From the NCBI RefSeq assembly GCF_002104515.1, contig NZ_NBOE01000009.1, forward strand, positions 101,919 to 165,918: a DNA stretch of 64,000 bases, given 5' to 3'. Origin of the DNA: Colwellia polaris (GTDB taxonomy: Bacteria > Pseudomonadota > Gammaproteobacteria > Enterobacterales > Alteromonadaceae). The position numbers and the translations under genes are program-made. Shown piece by piece: positions 9,553 to 17,743 of this stretch (its first letter is position 1; each line of letters opens with the position of its first letter). The notes beneath the pieces were generated by a model. The model did no database searches, had not been told where the DNA came from, and saw nothing but the letters and a program-made list of their open reading frames with translations.

Positions 9553-9638
9553 GCTTTTAGTTTTAATTTTGTTGCCAAAATGGTCTTCTTGAATAATTAC
9601 ATTAAGATGACAAACTTGACATTTACTTGGAGTTTTTT

Positions 9639-10259
9639 ATGAGCCAGTTTTTTTATGTTCACCCAGATAACCCGCAAGGTCGCTTAATGAAACAAGCGGC
9701 TGCTATTATTAGTCAAGGTGGTGTTATAGTTTACCCAACCGACTCTGGTTATGCGTTAGGTTGCCACATTGGTGACAAAAAAGCCTTGGAGCGTATTTGT
9801 AATATTCGAGATATTACAAAAGAGCATAACTTTACACTTATGTGTAGTGACTTGTCTGAGCTGTCTGAATATACGCGCGTCGATAATAGTGCTTTTCGTT
9901 TATTAAAAAACAACACGCCTGGGCCTTACACCTTTATTTTTAAAGGCTCTAAAGAAGTACCAAAACGCTTATTAAATCCAAAGCGTAAAACTATCGGTAT
10001 TCGTGTCCCTGATAACAATATTGCTCAAGCTTTATTAGCCGAGCTTGGTGAGCCCATTATGTCGACAACGTTAATTATGCCTGGGGCGGAAACTGCAGAG
10101 TTTGACCCAGAGCATATTCGCGATATTTTAGAACACCAGGTTGATTTGATCATAAATGGCGGGCATTTAGGCGAGCGCCCAACCACAGTTATAGATTTTT
10201 CAAACGACGACGTAGAAATTATACGTGTAGGCGAGGGTGATCCAACACCTTTTCAATAA
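9639..10259 (+). CDS. yciO: YciO-family protein (Sua5/YrdC-like fold)
   Basis: The 206-residue product is very similar to E. coli YciO: 'MSQFFYVHPDNPQGRL', 'GGVIVYPTDSGYALGC', 'NNTPGPYTFI' and 'KRKTIGIRVP'. YciO shares the Sua5/TsaC fold, whose enzymes make threonylcarbamoyl-AMP for tRNA t6A37. YciO itself has not been securely assigned that role in vivo, so I leave the function open. The ATG at 9639 is preceded by TTGGAG with a 6-nt spacer; a TTG four codons upstream is part of that ribosome-binding site and not the start. It lies between rnm and scpA, as in many gammaproteobacteria. Confidence 0.92.
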   Translation: MSQFFYVHPDNPQGRLMKQAAAIISQGGVIVYPTDSGYALGCHIGDKKALERICNIRDITKEHNFTLMCSDLSELSEYTRVDNSAFRLLKNNTPGPYTFIFKGSKEVPKRLLNPKRKTIGIRVPDNNIAQALLAELGEPIMSTTLIMPGAETAEFDPEHIRDILEHQVDLIINGGHLGERPTTVIDFSNDDVEIIRVGEGDPTPFQ

Positions 10260-10345
10260 TCCTTTGTGTTTGGCGAATGACTAAATAGTTACAATAGCTT
10301 ATCTATATTTTATGAAACTAAGTATGCAAATATTGACGAAAGCCC

Positions 10346-11212
10346 ATGTCTGAAAACAGGGCTAATTCTTCTAAAGTTACGCTAGCAGAGAATAGCACTG
10401 ACTCAGGGGTAATGCTTCAACAAGTATTACCCTTTGCTTTACTGCGCGGCGAAGCTATTGTGGAAAAGCCACAAGATTTATTTATTCCGCCTGACGCACT
10501 AGAAGTTATTTTGGAAATGTTCGAAGGGCCTCTCGATCTTTTATTGTATTTAATTCGCAAACAAAAATTTGATATTTTAGACCTACCTATTTCGCCTATT
10601 ACCACGCAATACATGGCTTATGTTGATTTAATGAAAGATATTAAATTAGAGTTAGCGGCTGAATATTTAGTGATGGCATCAATTTTAGCGGAAATTAAAT
10701 CGCGCCTCTTATTACCTAAACAAGCCGTAGAAGAAGACGAAGGCGACCCGAGAGCGGAATTAGTCAGAAAGCTGCAAGAATATGAAGTGATTAAAAAAGC
10801 CGCTGAGAACATTGACGAATTACCTCGATTAGACCGCGATAATTTTATTGCAAAAGTTGAGCTAGCCGAAAATTTTGTCCCTAAAATTCTCAATAGTCAG
10901 GTAGATCTAGCTGAGCTTGTTAGCGCACTGCATGGCATAATAAAACGTACTAAAGCGTATGAGCATCATCATATTCAAAAAGAGTCGTTATCAACCAGAG
11001 AAAGAATGGCGCACATATTAGCAAAATTAAAAAATGCCGATAAAAAACAACCTTATTGTGATTTTAGTGACTTATTTACTATCAAAGAAGGTAAGTCAGG
11101 CGTTGTTGTAACATTTTTAGCTATATTAGAGCTTATTAAAGAGTCATTAATTGAATGTGTGCAAACAAAAGTTTATGGCGAAATACGGGTTTGTCTGCCT
11201 AAACAGGTTTAA
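10346..11212 (+). CDS. scpA: Segregation and condensation protein A
   Basis: ScpA is the kleisin subunit of the SMC-ScpAB complex that compacts and segregates the chromosome. The kleisin N-terminal signature is clear: 'FEGPLDLLLYLIRKQKFDILDLPI' begins near residue 60, followed by 'AAEYLVMASILAEIKSRLLLP'. The C-terminal winged helix ends the protein. A 288-residue length with a roughly 55-residue N-terminal extension is common in gammaproteobacterial ScpA. Gammaproteobacteria that encode MukBEF usually lack this system, so its presence fits Alteromonadales. scpB follows 79 bp later. Confidence 0.93.
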   Translation: MSENRANSSKVTLAENSTDSGVMLQQVLPFALLRGEAIVEKPQDLFIPPDALEVILEMFEGPLDLLLYLIRKQKFDILDLPISPITTQYMAYVDLMKDIKLELAAEYLVMASILAEIKSRLLLPKQAVEEDEGDPRAELVRKLQEYEVIKKAAENIDELPRLDRDNFIAKVELAENFVPKILNSQVDLAELVSALHGIIKRTKAYEHHHIQKESLSTRERMAHILAKLKNADKKQPYCDFSDLFTIKEGKSGVVVTFLAILELIKESLIECVQTKVYGEIRVCLPKQV

Positions 11213-11291
11213 AAAAGCTTAAATAAGTTTACGTTTATAAAAGTTAAAAAAATAAAAAATTACTACATGTTAAAAGGTTAAAACTGTAACA

Positions 11292-11855
11292 ATGAACCCC
11301 GATAAAATACGCCACAAAGATATTGATGACGCCAAACTAAAACGTTTAGTAGAAGCGGCATTATTTATTGCAGAGAAGCCGTTATCGGTACAATTACTTA
11401 AACGTGATTTTTTAATTGAATATCGTGTCAGTAATCTGCGTATTCGTGATATCATTATCGCCATTCAGGCTGACTATAAAGGTCGTGGTGTTGAACTCAA
11501 TAAAGTCGCTTCTGGCTATCGTTTTCAAACACCTGCCGAGCTTAGTGAAGATTTAGCTCATTTATACAAAGAAAAGGCACCAAAATATTCTCGTGCCATT
11601 TTAGAAACGCTTGCGTTAATTGCTTACAAGCAACCGATAACCCGTGGTGAAATTGAAGATATACGTGGGGTTGCGGTTAGCAGTAATATTATTAAAACGC
11701 TAAGCGATAGAAATTGGATAAAAACAGTCGGTCAAAAGGAAGTGCCCGGTCGACCGGTATTATATGCGAGTACGCAAGAGTTTCTTGACTACTTTTCGCT
11801 AACATCACTCGACCAACTGCCGGCATTAATGTCGATGGAAGATTTTAGCGGTTAA
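11292..11855 (+). CDS. scpB: Segregation and condensation protein B
   Basis: ScpB dimers bind ScpA and complete the SMC complex. The 187-residue sequence carries the two winged-helix domains; typical stretches are 'KRLVEAALFIAEKPLS', 'YRFQTPAEL', 'SRAILETLALIAYKQPITRGEIEDIRGV' and 'GRPVLYASTQEFLDYF'. It is adjacent to scpA and rluB, the usual scpA-scpB-rluB order. A small hairpin (AGGGTA/TACCCT near 11892-11906) lies after its stop and is too weak to call as a terminator. Confidence 0.94.
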   Translation: MNPDKIRHKDIDDAKLKRLVEAALFIAEKPLSVQLLKRDFLIEYRVSNLRIRDIIIAIQADYKGRGVELNKVASGYRFQTPAELSEDLAHLYKEKAPKYSRAILETLALIAYKQPITRGEIEDIRGVAVSSNIIKTLSDRNWIKTVGQKEVPGRPVLYASTQEFLDYFSLTSLDQLPALMSMEDFSG

Positions 11856-12005
11856 TTGTTTTTGCAAAAACACGCTAAACTAAAAAACTACAGGGTATTT
11901 TACCCTAAACTTAAAGAGACAGAGACGTAAAAGTGAAGCCAAATTATTAACTTAGTATGAGTTAGGATTCACTGTGAAGTTACTGACGTAAGAGAGTTAA
12001 GACCA

Positions 12006-12869
12006 ATGTCTGAAAAATTACAAAAAGTATTAGCACGAGCGGGTGCCGGTTCACGCCGAGAAATGGAAACTTATATTAGTGCAGGGCGTGTTAGCGTTGA
12101 AGGTAAAACTGCTTATTTAGGCGACCGTGTCGAAGGCAACGAACTTATTCGTGTTGATGGCCACCAAATTAAGCTAAAACCTTTAACCGACGACTTATGT
12201 CGTGTTTTGATGTACAACAAGCCAGAAGGCGAAATGTGTACACGTAAAGATCCTGAAGGCCGACCAACTGTTTTTGATCGTTTACCTAAGTTAGAAGGTA
12301 GTCGCTGGGTTGCTGTAGGGCGCTTAGATATTAACACCTCAGGTATGTTACTTTTTACCACCGATGGTGAACTGGCTAATCGTTTAATGCACCCTTCTAA
12401 ACAAGTTGAGCGTGAGTATGCCGTGCGCATATTCGGTGAAGTTAATGAAGCTATGTTGCAAACATTGCGTCATGGCGTAAAGCTTGAAGATGGGCCGGCA
12501 AAGTTTCAAAAAATCACTTACAAAGGTGGTGAAGGTCGTAACCATTGGTTCCATGTGGTGCTGTCTGAAGGACGTAATCGCGAAGTTCGTCGTCTGTGGG
12601 AAAGCCAAGATGTACAGGTAAGTCGCTTAATTCGTGTACGCTACGGCGATATGGAGATGAAACGCCAGTTGCCGCTAGGTGGTTGGACTGAATTAAACTT
12701 ACAAGATGTAAACTATTATCGAAAGCTTGTTGATTTAGCGCCAGAAACACAAAGTAAGGTTAAAGTTGACGAGAAAGCGATGGATAACGCGAAAAGTCGC
12801 AGAATTCGTCGGTCAGTGAAAAAGCATCAACATCGCAGTCAACAAGCAACCAGACGAAGACGCCCATAA
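12006..12869 (+). CDS. rluB: 23S rRNA pseudouridine(2605) synthase RluB
   Basis: RluB makes pseudouridine 2605 in 23S rRNA. An S4 RNA-binding domain occupies residues 1-60 ('[19 protein letters not shown]'), then the RsuA/RluB-type catalytic domain has '[22 protein letters not shown]', in which the Asp of 'GRLD' is the conserved nucleophile. '[12 protein letters not shown]' is another family signature. The 287-residue protein ends with a very basic Arg/Lys/His/Gln tail, typical of rRNA-modifying enzymes. RluE/RluF are related, but the scpAB neighbourhood and the length favour RluB. Confidence 0.93.
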   Translation: MSEKLQKVLARAGAGSRREMETYISAGRVSVEGKTAYLGDRVEGNELIRVDGHQIKLKPLTDDLCRVLMYNKPEGEMCTRKDPEGRPTVFDRLPKLEGSRWVAVGRLDINTSGMLLFTTDGELANRLMHPSKQVEREYAVRIFGEVNEAMLQTLRHGVKLEDGPAKFQKITYKGGEGRNHWFHVVLSEGRNREVRRLWESQDVQVSRLIRVRYGDMEMKRQLPLGGWTELNLQDVNYYRKLVDLAPETQSKVKVDEKAMDNAKSRRIRRSVKKHQHRSQQATRRRRP

Positions 12870-12892
12870 ACCATTAATATTTACATACAAGT

Positions 12893-12930
12893 AATGACAA
12901 GTTCCTATTTTTAACGAACTTGTCATTTTT
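12893..12930 (+). terminator. Rho-independent terminator after rluB
   Basis: A 12-bp perfect stem (AATGACAAGTTC at 12893-12904, GAACTTGTCATT at 12916-12927) with an 11-nt loop leads into a T-run ending at 12930. It closes the scpA-scpB-rluB unit and separates it from rnd. Confidence 0.85.
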
Positions 12931-13103
12931 ATTTGTATTAAGCTTAAATTACATTTTGGTATTGGTTAAAAAATAATATAGGGTTACGCCTAAGTTTGAA
13001 TTTATAACGGCTTCAAGCTAGGCATTACTTTACTGCGTTTAGTCGCAATAGTTAGGTTAGTTAACGCCATTAAATTAGTTATTTGTTTTATATAGGACAT
13101 TAC

Positions 13104-14255
13104 GTGCAAGCAACTCTTGAAAAAATTTATATCGAAGATCCCGAGCAATTAGAACTAGTTTGTCAACGCTACGCCCAAGCCAGTATTCTTGCTATCGATA
13201 CTGAATTTGTTCGAACGCGAACACTTTACCCTAAGTTAGGTCTTATACAGATAAACGACGGTAAAACCTTAGCGTTAATTGATCCGGTTGCCGTACCAAA
13301 TTTAAGCCCATTTTGGCAATTATTAGAAAACCCAAAAATTCAGAAAGTGTTACATGCATGCTCTGAAGATTTAGAAGTTTTTCTTACGGCGGGTAATTGT
13401 CGTCCTGCGAATCTTATTGATAGCCAAATTATCATGGGGTTTTTAGGACACGGCATTTCCATGGGCTATGCTGCCATGATTGCGCATTATACCGATATTG
13501 AGTTAGATAAGTCTGAGTCGCGAACCGATTGGATGAAAAGGCCGTTAACTCAAAAGCAATTAGATTATGCTGCCGCTGATGTTGAACATTTGTTTAATAT
13601 TCTGCCGTTATTGTTTGCTGACATTGAAAAGGCTGGTTGGTTAGCTGCAGCACAAGAAGAAAGTGATATTATGGTTGAGCGTAAATTCACTGCTATTGAC
13701 GAAAGTCAGTTATACCTGAATCTAAAAATGGCTTGGCGTTTAAATTCAGTACAACTTTATCGACTGCAACAGTTAACCATTTGGCGTTTTCAACAAGCGA
13801 AATTAAAAGATAGACCTATTGGCTTTATTGCCAAAGATCATACCCTTTTCGCGCTCGCTCAAGTAAACCCAACCAGTGTCGGTGCAATGAATAGCATTGA
13901 AGGTGTTGAATTGCTTGATATTCGCCATAAAGGTAATGTTATGCTTACCGTACTAAAACGTGCAGCTGAAGCAAAAAATCCTCTATTGCCTGAGCGTATT
14001 ATTCGCCTTGACGAATACCCAGGTTACAAACAAAACTTCAAAAAAGTGAAAAATATTCTTACTCAGTACAGTGAAAAAACTAATTTACAACCAGAAAACT
14101 TTGCCTCTAAAAAGCAAATAAATCAATTTCTGTCTTGGCACTTCAAAATAAACGGTGCTGAAAATCAGCCGCAACTGGTTGATATTATGCGCGGTTGGCG
14201 CAAACAATTATTCGGTGACAAATTGTTGGCATTTGTTAAAAATGACTTTGCATAA
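13104..14255 (+). CDS. rnd: Ribonuclease D
   Basis: RNase D trims the 3' ends of tRNA precursors. It is a DEDDy exonuclease: 'AIDTEFVRTRTLYP' supplies the first Asp and Glu, 'HACSEDLEVF' the next Asp, and 'YAAADVEHL' the Tyr and final Asp. A HRDC domain follows ('RLQQLTIWRFQQAKLKDRPIGFI'). I place the start at GTG 13104 (VQATLEK...), 383 residues, because AGGA lies 6 bp upstream; a TTG in frame at 13083 would lie before that site and seems less likely. Confidence 0.93.
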   Translation: MQATLEKIYIEDPEQLELVCQRYAQASILAIDTEFVRTRTLYPKLGLIQINDGKTLALIDPVAVPNLSPFWQLLENPKIQKVLHACSEDLEVFLTAGNCRPANLIDSQIIMGFLGHGISMGYAAMIAHYTDIELDKSESRTDWMKRPLTQKQLDYAAADVEHLFNILPLLFADIEKAGWLAAAQEESDIMVERKFTAIDESQLYLNLKMAWRLNSVQLYRLQQLTIWRFQQAKLKDRPIGFIAKDHTLFALAQVNPTSVGAMNSIEGVELLDIRHKGNVMLTVLKRAAEAKNPLLPERIIRLDEYPGYKQNFKKVKNILTQYSEKTNLQPENFASKKQINQFLSWHFKINGAENQPQLVDIMRGWRKQLFGDKLLAFVKNDFA

Positions 14256-14330
14256 AACAATTAATTTACTGGCGTGCTAACAATAAAATTATCCATATTC
14301 GATAAACTCATTTATTCATAGGTCTGCATT

Positions 14331-14636
14331 ATGCTGTGTAGTGTTTATAAAAGTTCTAAAAAAGTTCAAACTTATCTTTACGTTAATAACAGAGATGACT
14401 TTTCTGATGTACCTGAAGCGTTAATGAAAATGTTCGGTACACCCATCATGGTAACTGTACTTAATCTCTCATCAAAAGTTAAATTGGGTTTTGCTGATCT
14501 TGAAAAAGTAAAAGCTAGTTTGTCAGAGCAAGGTTATTATTTACAGTTAACGCCAAAAGAAGAAGATATGTTAAAAGCGCATAAAGCAAGTATGAACAGT
14601 ACTGCTGGCAAGACCGATTCAGGAGAAACATTATAA
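14331..14636 (+). CDS. ycgL: YcgL domain-containing protein
   Basis: This is a small conserved gammaproteobacterial protein of the YcgL family (101 residues), function unknown. The family opening 'MLCSVYKSSKKVQTYLYV' and 'ALMKMFGTPIMV' are clear. The stop overlaps the ATG of the lytic transglycosylase gene (TAATG), so the two are co-translated. ycgL next to rnd is conserved in many gammaproteobacteria. Confidence 0.9.
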   Translation: MLCSVYKSSKKVQTYLYVNNRDDFSDVPEALMKMFGTPIMVTVLNLSSKVKLGFADLEKVKASLSEQGYYLQLTPKEEDMLKAHKASMNSTAGKTDSGETL

Positions 14637-15691
14637 TGGATTATATTAAATCGATTAAGTTAATGGCACTCACCTTATCGCTTGGATTATTGTCACAACC
14701 TACGATAGCAAACGATGCGAAAGCAACTGCAGATGCTAAGCCTAGCTTTGAGCAATATATTGTTAAGATAAAACAAGAAGCGCTTGCTAAAGGTTTTGAA
14801 CAAGCGTTAATAGATACCTCTTTTGCCAATGTAGTTTTTCATCAACGTGCGGTAAAGGCTGATCGAAATCAACCTGAAACCGTTGAAACACTTGATACAT
14901 ACTTACCAAAGCGCCTACCTGATTGGAAAATAAAACGTGCTCGTGCCAAATATAAAGAGCATGAAGCTCTGCTGAATAAAGTCGCAGAAGAATATGGTGT
15001 ACAACCACGCTTTATCGTTGCGCTTTGGGGCCTTGAAACTAATTTTGGCAAAATTATGGGTAACTATAATGTTGTCTCTGCGTTATCAACAATGGCTTAT
15101 GAAGGGCGCCGTGAAGCATTCTTTAAAAAGGAACTTTGGGCCGCGTTAAATATATTGAAAGCAGACCATATAAGTATCGATAAGATGAAAGGCTCTTGGG
15201 CTGGCGCCATGGGACAAAATCAATTTATGCCGACTTCATTTGTGGCTTATGCTGTTGATGGTGATGGCGACGGTAAAAAAGATATTTGGACTAACCAAGC
15301 TGACGTTTTTGCCTCTATGGCAAACTACCTGAAAAAAGAAGGCTGGAGCGATGAAATAACTTGGGGTCGACAAGTAAAACTTCCCAGTGACTTTGATACC
15401 TCATTAGCTATTCCAAACAATACCGGTGGTCGTAAAAACTGGTTAAAAGCTTGGGCCAAAACTGAAAAAACCTTAGCGCAATGGCAAGCTTTAGGTGTAA
15501 GGCGCACCGATGGTACTAATCTTCCTAACGTTGATATTAAAGCTGCATTAGTGTTTCCCGATGGCAAAAAAGGCCGTGCCTACTTAGCCTACGATAATTA
15601 TAAAAGTTTAATGCAATGGAATTTATCTTATTATTTTGTCAGTTCAGTTGGCCATTTATCTGATCACATTAAATATCCACCAATACAATAA
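14636..15691 (+). CDS. Lytic murein transglycosylase, MltB family
   Basis: This is a predicted exported peptidoglycan-cleaving enzyme forming 1,6-anhydro-MurNAc ends. An N-terminal signal peptide (residues 1 to about 25, hydrophobic 'LMALTLSLGLL', then 'TIANDA') is present without a lipobox, so it is probably periplasmic and soluble. The SLT_2 catalytic domain has 'ALWGLETNFG' with catalytic Glu134, 'GSWAGAMGQNQFMPTSF', and an EF-hand-like 'DGDGDGKKDIW' calcium loop as in MltB. At 351 residues it is the usual size and lacks the C-terminal peptidoglycan-binding domain of some relatives. It is translationally coupled to ycgL. Confidence 0.9.
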   Translation: MDYIKSIKLMALTLSLGLLSQPTIANDAKATADAKPSFEQYIVKIKQEALAKGFEQALIDTSFANVVFHQRAVKADRNQPETVETLDTYLPKRLPDWKIKRARAKYKEHEALLNKVAEEYGVQPRFIVALWGLETNFGKIMGNYNVVSALSTMAYEGRREAFFKKELWAALNILKADHISIDKMKGSWAGAMGQNQFMPTSFVAYAVDGDGDGKKDIWTNQADVFASMANYLKKEGWSDEITWGRQVKLPSDFDTSLAIPNNTGGRKNWLKAWAKTEKTLAQWQALGVRRTDGTNLPNVDIKAALVFPDGKKGRAYLAYDNYKSLMQWNLSYYFVSSVGHLSDHIKYPPIQ

Positions 15692-15736
15692 ATAGCCGCA
15701 GATAATAAAGCGCATTAAGTTGCGAAAAGAAGCCTT

Positions 15737-16285
15737 ATGAGTAAAAAAAATAGTCGTACTAGTGCAAAAGCCAAAAAAGTAAATGTAGAGCGTTTTTGGG
15801 AAACTAAATCATTAAATGAAATGACCCGCTCTGAGTGGGAGTCGTTGTGTGATGGTTGTGCTAAATGCTGTCTGAATAAATTTATTGATGACGACAGCAC
15901 GACTGACGAAACTGAGTTAATGCCGACCACACATATTGCTGAAGGTGAGCAAATGAGTTACTCGAACATTGCCTGTCATCTGCTTAATGATAAAACCTGC
16001 CAGTGTTCTAAGTACGAGCAGCGCACTGTGCTCGTACCCGATTGCGTACAGTTAACGCAAGAAAACTTAGATGATGTATTCTTTATGCCACCCAGCTGTA
16101 CTTATCGTCGTTTAAAAGAGGGCAGAGGCATGCCGTCTTGGCACCCATTACTGCACAATGGTAAGAAATCAGCTATGCATCAGGCTGGCATGTCAGTGCG
16201 TGGAAAAATCATTAAAGATAACGATGTTGAACTAGACGATTTTGAAGACTATATCGTGCTTTGGCCGTTAAACGATATAGATTAA
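15737..16285 (+). CDS. ycgN: YcgN-family cysteine-cluster protein (UPF0260)
   Basis: This 182-residue cytoplasmic protein belongs to the YcgN (UPF0260) family. The cysteine cluster 'LCDGCAKCCLNKF' near residue 38 and further cysteines ('CHLLNDKTCQCSKYEQR', 'PDCVQL', 'SCTYRR') suggest binding of a metal such as zinc or iron. The biochemical role is unknown. It follows the transglycosylase by 45 bp on the same strand, after rnd and ycgL, matching the rnd-ycgL-(mltB)-ycgN order of related genomes. A terminator follows. Confidence 0.9.
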   Translation: MSKKNSRTSAKAKKVNVERFWETKSLNEMTRSEWESLCDGCAKCCLNKFIDDDSTTDETELMPTTHIAEGEQMSYSNIACHLLNDKTCQCSKYEQRTVLVPDCVQLTQENLDDVFFMPPSCTYRRLKEGRGMPSWHPLLHNGKKSAMHQAGMSVRGKIIKDNDVELDDFEDYIVLWPLNDID

Positions 16286-16290
16286 GTTAG

Positions 16291-16336
16291 AAAAATAAAA
16301 CGCAGTACTATTGGGGCATGGTTCTGCGTTATTTTT
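16291..16336 (+). terminator. Rho-independent terminator after ycgN
   Basis: The stem AACGCAG (16299-16305) / CTGCGTT (16324-16330) is extended by AAAAAT / ATTTTT across a small bulge, and the right arm forms the T-rich tail. It ends the ycgL-ycgN unit. Confidence 0.75.
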
Positions 16337-16582
16337 AGTCATCAGTAACGATGATAAGCTAAATGCGATGCAGCCCACCAAACCGTACACATCGAATTTC
16401 ATCCTTTCGTAATTTCCTAGAAAAAGTCTTAACAACGCAATTTTCAGTACCTAAATATGGCAGATTTTACTGTCTAGCATCCGCTTTGTTTTATCTCTTT
16501 GATAGCTTTATTCAAACAGCTCTGGTTTTATTACTATAAACTTGCTAGCTTTTAACTATATGCTAAACAATGTAGTAGTACT

Positions 16583-17722
16583 ATGAGCAGTATTTCATTT
16601 ACATGGCAATGCGACAGTAGTTCAATTGATGACCTAGAAAAAGGTTTGAAATTGGCATATGCAAGTGCTGCCAAAAGTTTGTTAATTCTTGTTTGTAATG
16701 ATAATAATTTTACTGCACAGCAAGTAAACCCACTCATAATGTGCGCGCCCGTACCTATTTTTGGTGGCATTTATCCTAAATTAATATTTAAAAATAAACT
16801 TATGGAACAAGGCTGTATTATTATCGGCTTTGAGCAAAGTGTTGAAATTAATTTGATCACACAATTATCTACCTTAGTAACAGATGAACAATTAGAACAA
16901 GTTATCGATCAAGCTTTACTTGCACACAGCCCAATCACAAGTAATTGCAGTTTTCTAATGTTTTACGATTCTCTTGTTAGCAATGTTGAAGATTTTATTG
17001 CTTACCTTTTTGAATGTTTAGATTATCAGGTGGGTATTATAGGTGGAGGGGCAGGTAACTTAGAGTTTAAACAAAAGCCCTGTATTTTTACTAATCAAGG
17101 ACTAGTGTTTGATGCAATTCAATTAGTTAATTTACAAAATAAAATAAGCTCTGCGGCAACACACGGTTGGCAAATATTAAAGGGACCATTTCTTGTTTCT
17201 GAAGCTGAAAAGCAAAATATCATAAGTTTAGATTACCAACCGGCATCAAACCTCTACAAAGCATTAATAGAAAGTAGCAGTGAATACCGGTTTAATGAAG
17301 ATAACTTCTTTGAAATCGCTAAAAATTTTCCATTAGGTATCGAGCGAATTAACAGTAAACTTGTTGTACGTGATCCCATTTTAATAAACCAAGGCAACAT
17401 ACAATGTGTCGGAAATATACCGGTTAACTCCATGGTTTATTTACTGCAAGGCAGTGTAGACTCATTACTCTGTTCTGCTGAGCAAGCAGCGATATTGGCC
17501 ACAAAGAAAATTGATGATAATGATTTTTCTGCTACCATGATATTTGACTGTATTAGTAGAGTTTTATATCTAGAAGATAACTTTAGTAAAGAACTGAACT
17601 TAATTGCCAAGCATTGCAAAGAACAAACATTATTTGGCGTACTTTCTTTTGGTGAAATTGTGAATAGTGAGAGCGGAGCTATCAGGTTACTGAATAAATC
17701 AACCGTAATAGGATCGTGGTAA
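16583..17722 (+). CDS. FIST-domain sensor protein (possible NosP-like heme sensor)
   Basis: The 379-residue protein has the two-part FIST architecture: an N-terminal FIST domain to about residue 215 (alternating beta-alpha with 'FIAYLFECLDYQVGIIGGGAGN') and FIST_C after it ('NSMVYLLQGS', ending 'GVLSFGEIVNSESGAIRLLNKSTVIG'). No signal peptide or membrane segment is visible, so it is cytoplasmic. FIST proteins are small-molecule sensors; a subset (NosP) binds heme and nitric oxide and is encoded beside histidine kinases or cyclic-di-GMP enzymes. The next gene, 21 bp downstream, is a GGDEF-EAL enzyme, so this one probably controls it. The heme assignment is inference. There is no strong ribosome-binding site before the ATG. 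Confidence 0.85.
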   Translation: MSSISFTWQCDSSSIDDLEKGLKLAYASAAKSLLILVCNDNNFTAQQVNPLIMCAPVPIFGGIYPKLIFKNKLMEQGCIIIGFEQSVEINLITQLSTLVTDEQLEQVIDQALLAHSPITSNCSFLMFYDSLVSNVEDFIAYLFECLDYQVGIIGGGAGNLEFKQKPCIFTNQGLVFDAIQLVNLQNKISSAATHGWQILKGPFLVSEAEKQNIISLDYQPASNLYKALIESSSEYRFNEDNFFEIAKNFPLGIERINSKLVVRDPILINQGNIQCVGNIPVNSMVYLLQGSVDSLLCSAEQAAILATKKIDDNDFSATMIFDCISRVLYLEDNFSKELNLIAKHCKEQTLFGVLSFGEIVNSESGAIRLLNKSTVIGSW

Positions 17723-17743
17723 TTTAACAAGTCAAGGAAGGCA

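Noticed and set aside
9627..9638. TTG start four codons upstream for yciO
   Set aside because: The TTGGAG at that point is itself the Shine-Dalgarno sequence for the ATG at 9639, and the E. coli homologue begins at the latter.
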